DNA of 12,933 nt, taken from positions 14,903 to 27,835 of the forward strand of contig DAVH01000028.1 of the NCBI GenBank assembly GCA_002508545.1. Reading direction: 5' to 3'. The notes under the pieces are model-generated. The model was not told the DNA's origin and did not search any database. It worked only from the letters and a program-made list of their open reading frames with translations. The position numbers and the translations under genes are program-made. Positions 7,401 through 12,317 of this stretch are shown here, piece after piece (position 1 is the stretch's first letter; each line of letters begins with the position of its first letter). The DNA is from Methanomassiliicoccus sp. UBA6. Its GTDB lineage: Archaea > Thermoplasmatota > Thermoplasmata > Methanomassiliicoccales > Methanomassiliicoccaceae.

Positions 7401-8019
7401 CCACGAACGCCTCGTCCGCCGCGTGCTGGGCGATCATCTCGATGTCCAGCCGCTTCTCCTGGGCGGCCATGAGCTCGGGCGTGGCCATGGTCGCCGGCCG
7501 GTGCGGAACGATCGTGCACGGCGTGCCCTTCTGGATCGATATCTCGTAGGTCCCGATGCGCTTGGCCACGGCCTCGATCTCCAGCTTGTCCAGGCCGATC
7601 AGGGGGCGGAGCACCGGGAAGTCCAGGCCGGTCTGCTCGGACACGATGTTGTACAAGGTTTGCGATGCCACCTGCCCCAGCGATTCTCCGGTGACCACCG
7701 CGTCCGCGCCGATGCGGCGGGCCAGGTTCCTGGCCACCCTGAGCATGGTGCGCTTGCACAGCACGCACTGCAGGTTGTGCTGGCACCGCTCGTGGATCAG
7801 GAGCTGGCTGGGCCCGTGCGGCGCCACGTACAGCTCCAGCGGCCGGCCGAGCGCGTCCTCGATCTTCGACGCCAGGCTGATGGCCTTCTCGATGGCCGAG
7901 CAGTCAGCGTACGGCCGGTTGTCCATGTGCAGCAGCGCTATGTCCGCCCCGTTGCGGCCCACGGCGTAAGCGGCCACCGGGGAGTCGATGCCTCCTGACA
8001 GCAGGCACACTGCCTTCAT
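7372..8019 (-). CDS. thiI: ThiI-type tRNA 4-thiouridine synthetase, PP-loop domain only, Fe-S type
   Basis: 215-residue adenylating sulfurtransferase of the ThiI family, which makes 4-thiouridine at tRNA position 8. It contains only the PP-loop ATPase: SGGIDSPVA (8-16), the tRNA/adenylate region TGESLGQVASQT (110-121) and LRPLIGLDK (137-145). Cys85 and Cys88 form a CxxC, with Cys168 (KGTPC) 80 residues on. In methanogen ThiI, which lacks the rhodanese domain, a CxxC and a third downstream cysteine bind an Fe-S cluster, so this is the archaeal Fe-S-dependent type. The NFLD and THUMP domains that normally precede the PP loop and bind tRNA are absent; the upstream DNA holds another gene. The ATG has a GGTGA site at 8026-8030, six bases upstream. 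It probably shares a transcript with the 58-residue gene 42 bases upstream. Confidence 0.87.
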   Translation of the reverse strand: MKAVCLLSGGIDSPVAAYAVGRNGADIALLHMDNRPYADCSAIEKAISLASKIEDALGRPLELYVAPHGPSQLLIHERCQHNLQCVLCKRTMLRVARNLARRIGADAVVTGESLGQVASQTLYNIVSEQTGLDFPVLRPLIGLDKLEIEAVAKRIGTYEISIQKGTPCTIVPHRPATMATPELMAAQEKRLDIEMIAQHAADEAFVVRRPSSSRA

Positions 8020-8061
8020 CCGCGCTCACCGGCCCTCATGAAAAGATGCTCCTTCGCGGGC

Positions 8062-8238
8062 TTAGTTGTTGAACCTGGGGATGTCTTGAACGAAGGTCGG
8101 GTACTCGGCCTCGTCATCCTCTCCTTCGTCCGCCTCGACGACCAAGGAGAACAACACGTTCAGGACCTCTCTCATCTGCTTCATCTCGTTCCTGAGCTCG
8201 TTGATCTCTCGTATGAGGTCCTCGTTGCTCTTGGTCAT
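8062..8238 (-). CDS. 58-residue acidic coiled-coil-like small protein
   Basis: A short ORF of 58 codons plus TAA. The N-terminal half (MTKSNEDLIREINELRNEMK onward, to about residue 33) is strongly helical with hydrophobic residues at heptad spacing (I9, I12, L15, M19, M22, V25/L26, L29), fitting a short coiled coil or dimerisation helix. An acidic run follows (EADEGEDDEAE, 36-46), then a short tail, YPTFVQDIPRFNN. I know no named family. Support comes from codon use like the neighbours, a clear TATA-like box (CTTATATCGC, 8271-8280 on the - strand) giving a leader of about 11 bases, and position 42 bases upstream of thiI on the same strand. A role as a partner of the THUMP-less ThiI is pure inference from position. 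Confidence 0.72.
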   Translation of the reverse strand: MTKSNEDLIREINELRNEMKQMREVLNVLFSLVVEADEGEDDEAEYPTFVQDIPRFNN

Positions 8239-8270
8239 GGTTCAACCCGATTTTCGTCTAACAACTACAT

Positions 8271-8280
8271 GCGATATAAG
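8271..8280 (-). promoter_or_regulatory. TATA-like box for the small protein-thiI transcript
   Basis: The - strand reads CTTATATCGC, centred about 38 bases upstream of the ATG at 8238. This predicts a short leader of about 11 bases, with a weak GGTTGA just before the start codon. It is the best TATA-like match in this intergenic stretch. Confidence 0.5.
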
Positions 8281-8395
8281 GTATTCCATGGACGGATGAC
8301 GGCGTGGAGCATGGGCCAGACAGAGCGGGCCAGGCCGTCATAGGCAGGCCGCCGCATGTCCGATCCGCCTAGGGCCCTGCCCGCCCTTTGCGGTT

Positions 8396-8430
8396 CGCCA
8401 AGGCTCAGCGACTACTTCTTCAGCTTGGCG
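8396..8430 (-). repeat. Inverted repeat spanning the ferritin-like stop codon
   Basis: CGCCAAG (8396-8402) and CTTGGCG (8424-8430) can pair across a 21-base loop that includes the TAG stop of the ferritin-like gene (8412-8414). No T-tract follows on the transcript side, so it is a weak candidate for a terminator or a 3'-end stabilising hairpin. The rest of 8281-8395 shows no gene, only imperfect GC-rich direct repeats (CAGGCCGTCAT / CAGGCCGCCGCAT near 8331-8356). Confidence 0.35.
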
Positions 8431-8717
8431 ATCTCTTCCTCGACCTCTTGAGCGCCCTCGAGGTAGAATGCCTCCTCGTCCGGGGACAGCTCCTTGAGCA
8501 GCCTCAGGAACTCGCCGGCGTGGACCCTTTCCTCGTCCGCGATGTCTTTCAGGACCTCTATGGCCAGCTTGTTGTCCGTCGACTCGGCCAGCTGCATATA
8601 CATCTGAACGGCCTCATATTCCGCGGCGATCATGAACCGTATCGCCCTTATCAGTTCGGCATCGGTCAGCTTGCGGTCCTTGGCAAGACCGGAGAACGGA
8701 TGTCCAAATTCTGGCAT
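8412..8717 (-). CDS. Half-size ferritin-like protein (encapsulated-ferritin/rubrerythrin type)
   Basis: 101 residues, two predicted long helices, about half of a four-helix ferritin bundle, so it must dimerise to build a di-iron site. The probable metal ligands are Glu33 and/or Glu35 in IAAEYEAV, and the DEERVH motif (61-66: Glu62, Glu63, His66). Spacing and surrounding residues (LT..EL...IR..I.AE..A...Y, EE..H.GEF..LL..L.P) closely resemble the ferritin-like domain fused to the Pyrococcus furiosus encapsulin and the free encapsulated ferritins of bacteria. The expected activity is iron binding/ferroxidase or peroxide protection. No encapsulin shell gene is in the window, and I see no clear cargo-loading peptide; the tail is EEIAKLKK. 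It has its own promoter-like sequence (AATAATACCG, about 8751-8760, - strand) and a GGTG nine bases before the ATG. Confidence 0.85.
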   Translation of the reverse strand: MPEFGHPFSGLAKDRKLTDAELIRAIRFMIAAEYEAVQMYMQLAESTDNKLAIEVLKDIADEERVHAGEFLRLLKELSPDEEAFYLEGAQEVEEEIAKLKK

Positions 8718-8750
8718 GCTTCAAAACACCAGTCCGCGGATACCATGGAG

Positions 8751-8760
8751 CGGTATTATT
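8751..8760 (-). promoter_or_regulatory. TATA-like box for the ferritin-like gene
   Basis: The - strand reads AATAATACCG, centred about 38 bases upstream of the ATG at 8717, predicting a leader of roughly 11 bases that includes GGTG at 8727-8730. It separates this gene from the upstream csl4 operon, which appears to end at the hairpin at 8815-8835. Confidence 0.4.
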
Positions 8761-8802
8761 GTTTTCCATTCCAACAGGACTGTCCGCTTCGAGGCGCGAG
8801 AA

Positions 8803-8835
8803 TGAAAACGGTATGGCCGCCGGCGACCGGCGGCC
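8803..8835 (-). terminator. Hairpin plus T-tract closing the csl4 operon
   Basis: A perfect 9-base-pair all-GC stem, GGCCGCCGG (8815-8823) with CCGGCGGCC (8827-8835), has a 3-base loop and begins immediately after the csl4 stop codon (8836-8838). On the - strand it is followed within a few bases by CGTTTTC (8803-8809). This looks like an intrinsic terminator. Archaeal RNA polymerase mainly needs the T-tract, which is short here, so the stem may instead protect the 3' end from the exosome. Confidence 0.6.
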
Positions 8836-9393
8836 TCAGAAGTTTATGTCGCCGTAGTCGTCGGCGATCTTGCGGCTTTCCACGCGCTCGCACGGCTCGC
8901 AGCGCAGGCCCTTGCCCTGCCGGACCAACGGGCTCCGGCACCTCCGGCACAGCGCCTTAACCACGCCGAAGTGCGCCTCCTGGGTGGACAGCTGTACCGA
9001 CGGCTTGGTCTGTATGACCTTGGCCCGGATCAGGTCGCCGGGACGGTACTCCTTGCCGACGTCCTGCACGTACTCGGACGACAGCTTGGACACGTGGATC
9101 GTGGCCGACTTCTCTCCGGTGATCTCCCGCTCCTTGCCCTCCGCGGCAAAGATCTCGCAGATGGCCATGCTCGCCCTCACGTCGGTGATGCGGCAGAACA
9201 CGCTGTCCCCGTTCTTCAGCGTCACCAGGGGGTTCTTGGGAGATACCTTGGCCACCTTCTCTTCCTGGTCGAGCTCGAGCTCTCCGGCCAGGCTGGACAG
9301 GATCTTTCCGTCCTGCTCGTAAGTGCCCTCCGCGGGCATGTACTCCTCAGCGACAGCAACCTCGTCGCCGGGTAAAACCGTCTTTCCGCTCAT
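8836..9393 (-). CDS. csl4: Exosome RNA-binding subunit Csl4
   Basis: 185-residue cap subunit of the archaeal RNA exosome, which binds substrate RNA and helps recruit partners to the Rrp41/Rrp42 core. Three regions are visible: the N-terminal domain starting KTVLPGDEVAVAEEYMP and including GTYEQDGKILSSLAG; an S1 domain (about 62-135: GDSVFCRITDVRASMAICEI ... YRPGDLIRAKVI); and a C-terminal zinc ribbon with C149/C152 and C165/C168. Length and order are standard for archaeal Csl4. The ATG at 9391-9393 overlaps the stop of the methyltransferase gene (ATGA), so translation is coupled. It is the last gene of its operon, closed by the hairpin that follows. Confidence 0.95.
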   Translation of the reverse strand: MSGKTVLPGDEVAVAEEYMPAEGTYEQDGKILSSLAGELELDQEEKVAKVSPKNPLVTLKNGDSVFCRITDVRASMAICEIFAAEGKEREITGEKSATIHVSKLSSEYVQDVGKEYRPGDLIRAKVIQTKPSVQLSTQEAHFGVVKALCRRCRSPLVRQGKGLRCEPCERVESRKIADDYGDINF

Positions 9394-10001
9394 TTCGTCA
9401 CATCCGATGAATCAATGCACAATAGTGCGACCTCTATCTCTTTTTTCCTCTTATCGTGGAACTCGAACATGTGAGGTATCTCGAATTTATAGCTTTTCTG
9501 GAGGAAGACCTCGCATCCCATCGCCGACACCATCTTCAGCAGGAAGTCTACGGTCCTGGCGTTATGGAGCGAGTACACTCGCTGCGCGGCGCGCACCGCC
9601 GCCTCCAGGAACGGCCGGTCCGCGTTCCGGCGCTGCGCCCCGAAGGGCGGGTTCATGATGACCGTGTCGGCCTTGAGAACGACCTCGCCAATGTCCGCCT
9701 GGAGGACCTCGATGCCCACGCCCGCTTGTTCCGCGTTCCTCCTGGCGTCCTCGACCGCCGCCGGGTCCACGTCGATCCCCGTGACCTTCGAGGCCCCGAG
9801 CAGCGCCGCCCCGATGGACAGTATGCCCGAGCCGCAGCCCAGGTCGAGCACCGTTCGGTCGGCGATGTCGCCGAACGAGTACGCGGTGAACAGCATGTCC
9901 GCCGCCACCGACGCCGGGGTGGAGTACTGCTCCAGGTCCGGCCGGGGACGGGAGTGCGGAGCGATCCTCTGGAGCTTCCTTTCCAGCTCGTTCTTCTTCA
10001 T
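9390..10001 (-). CDS. METTL5-like RNA N6-adenine methyltransferase
   Basis: 203-residue Rossmann-fold SAM-dependent methyltransferase of the COG2263/METTL5 type. It has LEQYSTPASVAADML (23-37), typical of this family just before the SAM domain, motif I VLDLGCGSGIL (51-61), the acidic ligand GIDVD (75-79), and the catalytic NPPF (117-120) used for N6-adenine (or exocyclic amine) methylation. Human METTL5, of similar length, methylates an adenine of 18S rRNA, so a 16S rRNA target is likely but inferred. It lies between the HTH-CBS regulator (4-base gap upstream) and csl4 (ATGA overlap downstream), in an operon devoted to RNA modification and turnover. Confidence 0.9.
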   Translation of the reverse strand: MKKNELERKLQRIAPHSRPRPDLEQYSTPASVAADMLFTAYSFGDIADRTVLDLGCGSGILSIGAALLGASKVTGIDVDPAAVEDARRNAEQAGVGIEVLQADIGEVVLKADTVIMNPPFGAQRRNADRPFLEAAVRAAQRVYSLHNARTVDFLLKMVSAMGCEVFLQKSYKFEIPHMFEFHDKRKKEIEVALLCIDSSDVTK

Positions 10002-10005
10002 GGCG

Positions 10006-10638
10006 TCAGTGCAGCCCCAGGTCCAGGAAATCGGCGCTGGTGAGAATGCCGATGATCGTGCCCCGCCTGGTGATCAGCACCGCCTCCTCCCTCTGCAGGT
10101 GGAGGGACGCCAGCTCGATGGGCGTGTCCTCCGAGAGAATGGGGAACGGGGCTTCCATGATCGCCTCCACCCGGGTCTGCATGACCTCGTCGTAGGACAT
10201 CCGCTGGTTCCTGGTCTGCTCGATGGTATAGTCCCGGATGCGGTCATCGGTGACCCCGCCGACGATGCGGTCGCCGACCATCACCGGCAGCTGGGTGAAC
10301 CGGCCCTTCACCATCTTGTCCACCGCCTCGGCCAGCGTCGCCTCGGGGGATATGGACACCACCCCCCGGGTCGCGAGGTCGCCGACGGTGAACCGGGCGC
10401 CCATGTTCTTTCCCTCCAGCGCCCGCTTCTTGAGGATGCCCTCGAAGGCGCTGAAGATCTTGCGGACGTTGTCGTACGAGGGATCGATGCTGCCCTTCTC
10501 GATCTTGGCGATGAGCGACTGGGAGACCCCGGCCAGGGAAGCCAGCTCTCTCTGGGAAAGGTCCAGGCGCTTCCGCATCTGCCTGATCTCCTCCAGATCG
10601 GGGAGCTGGGGGATGAGCGTCAAACTGAGGGACGACAT
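10006..10638 (-). CDS. XRE-type HTH regulator with tandem CBS domains
   Basis: 210 residues. The N-terminus carries a lambda-repressor/XRE helix-turn-helix (about 16-70), with LSQRELASLAGVSQSLIAKIEKG (27-49) as the canonical Q-L-A-G-S-I-E-G pattern. Two CBS domains follow (about 83-140, FTVGDLATRGVVSISPEATL, and 153-208, RVEAIMEAPFPILSEDTPI). The arrangement is a common archaeal transcription factor design in which an adenosine-type ligand bound by the CBS pair is thought to tune DNA binding. It is first in the operon with the METTL5-like enzyme and csl4. A TATA-like box at 10675-10684 and a GCAT-N8-ATGC inverted repeat at 10651-10666 lie just upstream, so autoregulation is plausible but unproven. 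Confidence 0.9.
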   Translation of the reverse strand: MSSLSLTLIPQLPDLEEIRQMRKRLDLSQRELASLAGVSQSLIAKIEKGSIDPSYDNVRKIFSAFEGILKKRALEGKNMGARFTVGDLATRGVVSISPEATLAEAVDKMVKGRFTQLPVMVGDRIVGGVTDDRIRDYTIEQTRNQRMSYDEVMQTRVEAIMEAPFPILSEDTPIELASLHLQREEAVLITRRGTIIGILTSADFLDLGLH

Positions 10639-10650
10639 GCACGACGACCT

Positions 10651-10684
10651 GCATGCGATACTATGCGGATGTTGGGTATAAAGA
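10651..10684 (-). promoter_or_regulatory. Promoter and possible operator of the HTH-CBS operon
   Basis: The - strand reads TCTTTATACC at 10675-10684, the best TATA-like box here, predicting a start of transcription near 10654 and a leader of about 16 bases. At 10651-10666 there is an inverted repeat GCAT-N8-ATGC overlapping the predicted start site, a position where a bound repressor would block initiation. The repeat arms are short. Confidence 0.4.
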
Positions 10685-10787
10685 TTCTTATAATACCAAT
10701 CAGGGCGGTGCGGACAGCTTCCTCCGGATTACGAATTCTGGAGCTGGCCTCGAAATGACCGCCGTAAGGCCCATTCCTCAATGACTC

Positions 10788-10813
10788 AAACGGAGCGAGC
10801 GCTCCCTCCGTTT
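10788..10813. repeat. 8-bp inverted repeat in the divergent region
   Basis: AAACGGAG (10788-10795) is exactly complementary to CTCCGTTT (10806-10813), with a 10-base spacer. An alternative inner pairing, GGAGC/GCTCC, is also possible. No gene ends nearby on either strand, so it is not an ordinary terminator unless an untranslated RNA is made here. An operator or RNA hairpin are the alternatives. Confidence 0.4.
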
Positions 10814-10905
10814 CGGAATTGCCGGACCCCGGCCCGGATGAAAGGGAGCATCCTCCCGCCATCCTAAGGCTAGGACGCTTCCGATAAAACTCAATCTTAC
10901 GGCAT

Positions 10906-10923
10906 AATAGATAAATATCTATT
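10906..10923. repeat. AT-only palindrome AATAGAT-AAAT-ATCTATT (one C/G per arm)
   Basis: Two 7-base arms, 10906-10912 and 10917-10923, are perfect reverse complements around AAAT. The centre (ATAAATAT) could itself act as a TATA box, in which case transcription would start near 10940 and give glutamate synthase a leader of about 155 bases. A dimeric repressor bound to the palindrome would then cover the promoter. Confidence 0.4.
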
Positions 10924-11042
10924 TTGATTAACCGCTAGTAGATGTAACCCGAATACAAGGGTTGAATAATGTACGAATCTCGAACATTTTAAGTCGCAAC
11001 GGAATCTGTTTAGCAACAACGGTTAATAGGCCGGAAGTTGTC

Positions 11043-11096
11043 GAATAATAGAACGGCGTCGAGGACGCGGAACGGACGGGCAAAGGGGCTGAGGGC
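11043..11096 (+). promoter_or_regulatory. Proximal TATA-like box and Shine-Dalgarno for glutamate synthase
   Basis: GAATAATA (11043-11050) would place the transcription start near 11073, giving a leader of about 24 bases. GGGG (11085-11088) sits eight bases before the ATG at 11097, with GAGGG closer still. This combination supports translation from 11097 rather than from the internal ATG at 11193, which has no ribosome binding site. Confidence 0.4.
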
Positions 11097-12317
11097 ATGA
11101 GGTGCGAGGAACGAGTCGAGGCAGACAATAGGAACGATCTACCGTTACTTCCGAGCTACGGGGCGGCGCGGCCGCCCGGGCTCCAGTACATCATGGGCGG
11201 CTGCGGCATCGCCGGCGCCATCGACGTGACCGGGGGGAAGATGTCCGGCGAGGTCATCTCCAGGATGCTGACCACCATGAGGGAGAGGGAGAACGGTCTG
11301 GGCTCTGGGTACTCGGCCTACGGCCTGTTCCCGGAGGACCTGAAGGAGCATTACTGCCTCCAGTTCTTCTTCGACGACGAGGAGGCGATGTGCCGGACGG
11401 AGGAATACCTCAAGGACCGCGGGGACATCATCAAGGACGAGAGGGTCCCCACCCGCAGCGTCGCCTCCATGAGGCCGCCGTACCCCATCGTCTGGAGGTA
11501 CTTCTTCCAGCCGGACCCCCTGTCCACCAGCTACTTGGTCCGCGGTATGGGGCCGGACGAGTGCGTGGTCGACGTGGTCATGGGGATCAACGGCCGGATA
11601 CCGAACGCCATGTGCGTCTCCAGCGGCAAGGACATGGCGGTGTTCAAGGGCAACGGCTACTCCTACGAGGTCGCCTCCTTCTACGACCTGGAGCGGTACT
11701 CGGCGCAGATGTGGCTGTCGCACTCCCGCTTCCCCACCAACACCCCGGGGTGGTGGGCCGGGGCGCACCCCATCGGCCTGCTGGACTGGTCCGTCTGCCA
11801 CAACGGGGAGATCACCTCCTACGGCGTCAACAAGAAGCTGGTGGAGATGCACGGGTACAACTGCTCGCTGCTGACCGACACCGAGGTGGTCACCTACCTA
11901 TGGGACCTGCTCGTTCGGAGGCACGGCCTCCCGCCGCAGGTGGCGGCGTTCGCCCTCGCCCCGCGCTACTACCGCGAGATCGAGCGGATGGATGCCAAGA
12001 GCAGGGCGCTGGCCGAGCAGCTCAGGGTCACCTACAAGGAGGCGTTCCTCAACGGGCCGTTCTCTATCCTCGTTGGTCGGGGGAAACCAGAGATCACCAT
12101 GCTGGCGATGGCCGACCGCAAGAAGCTCCGCCCCCTGCTGTTCGGCCGCAGTCCCGACGACCGGAGGCTGTTCGCCGCCTCGGAGGAGTGCGCGGTGCGC
12201 ATCGTGGAAGCGGACGCGGAGACCTGGGTCGGGGACCCGGGCAGCCCCATGATCGCCACCGTGGGCAAGGGGCTCGTTCGCCGGGGCACCGAAGCGCCGT
12301 TCAAGGGGGTGCTGTGA
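11097..12317 (+). CDS. Archaeal glutamate synthase, glutaminase (class II amidotransferase) subunit
   Basis: 406-residue glutamine amidotransferase subunit of the archaeal split glutamate synthase. It releases ammonia from glutamine for transfer to 2-oxoglutarate in the partner subunit. The Ntn-hydrolase signature CGIAGAI begins at Cys36, the nucleophile. Other site residues are SHSRFPTNT (208-216, substrate Arg211), HNGEITSY (235-242, oxyanion Asn236/Gly237) and LTDTE (259-263). The catalytic Cys must be N-terminal in the mature enzyme, so residues 1-35 would be a cleaved propeptide, as in classical GltB. Alternatively, translation begins at the ATG at 11193 (MGGC). The Shine-Dalgarno evidence favours 11097. 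The stop overlaps the ATG of the synthase subunit by one base, so the subunits are made together. Confidence 0.9.
   Translation: MRCEERVEADNRNDLPLLPSYGAARPPGLQYIMGGCGIAGAIDVTGGKMSGEVISRMLTTMRERENGLGSGYSAYGLFPEDLKEHYCLQFFFDDEEAMCRTEEYLKDRGDIIKDERVPTRSVASMRPPYPIVWRYFFQPDPLSTSYLVRGMGPDECVVDVVMGINGRIPNAMCVSSGKDMAVFKGNGYSYEVASFYDLERYSAQMWLSHSRFPTNTPGWWAGAHPIGLLDWSVCHNGEITSYGVNKKLVEMHGYNCSLLTDTEVVTYLWDLLVRRHGLPPQVAAFALAPRYYREIERMDAKSRALAEQLRVTYKEAFLNGPFSILVGRGKPEITMLAMADRKKLRPLLFGRSPDDRRLFAASEECAVRIVEADAETWVGDPGSPMIATVGKGLVRRGTEAPFKGVL

Larger units (their letters stand above)
10639..11096. other. 458-base divergent intergenic region, AT-rich, no gene seen
   Basis: Between the HTH-CBS start and the glutamate synthase start I find no convincing ORF on either strand. 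Contents, left to right: the HTH-CBS promoter; a GC-rich part with an inverted repeat at 10788-10813; then, from about 10870 to 11050, a stretch far richer in A+T than the rest of the window, with a palindrome at 10906-10923, ATTAACCG (10927-10934) matched by its reverse complement CGGTTAAT (11020-11027), a small AACCC/GGGTT hairpin near 10946-10962, and a GCGTC-GAG-GACGC hairpin at 11056-11068. It probably holds regulatory sites for glutamate synthase or an untranslated leader. A small RNA is possible. Confidence 0.5.

Noticed and set aside
8388..8960. 190-codon + strand frame across the ferritin-like gene and the end of csl4
   Set aside because: It is antisense to a clear ferritin-like gene and to the csl4 zinc ribbon, and crosses the terminator hairpin; the C-terminal part is low-complexity Arg/Ser/Pro.
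9655..10758. 367-codon open frame on the + strand across the methyltransferase and HTH-CBS genes
   Set aside because: It is antisense to two genes with clear domains. Composition is low in complexity and matches no fold. It would also run through the HTH-CBS promoter.
10620..10862. 80-codon - strand frame upstream of and overlapping the HTH-CBS start
   Set aside because: It would contain the HTH-CBS TATA-like box inside its coding region, has no ribosome binding site or conserved-looking sequence, and overlaps the regulator in another frame.
10639..11096. tRNA, CRISPR or C/D-box RNA in the long intergenic region
   Set aside because: I looked for a cloverleaf with a TTCGA-type loop, for regularly spaced repeats, and for paired RTGATGA/CTGA boxes. 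None was convincing by eye, and I could not run a covariance search.
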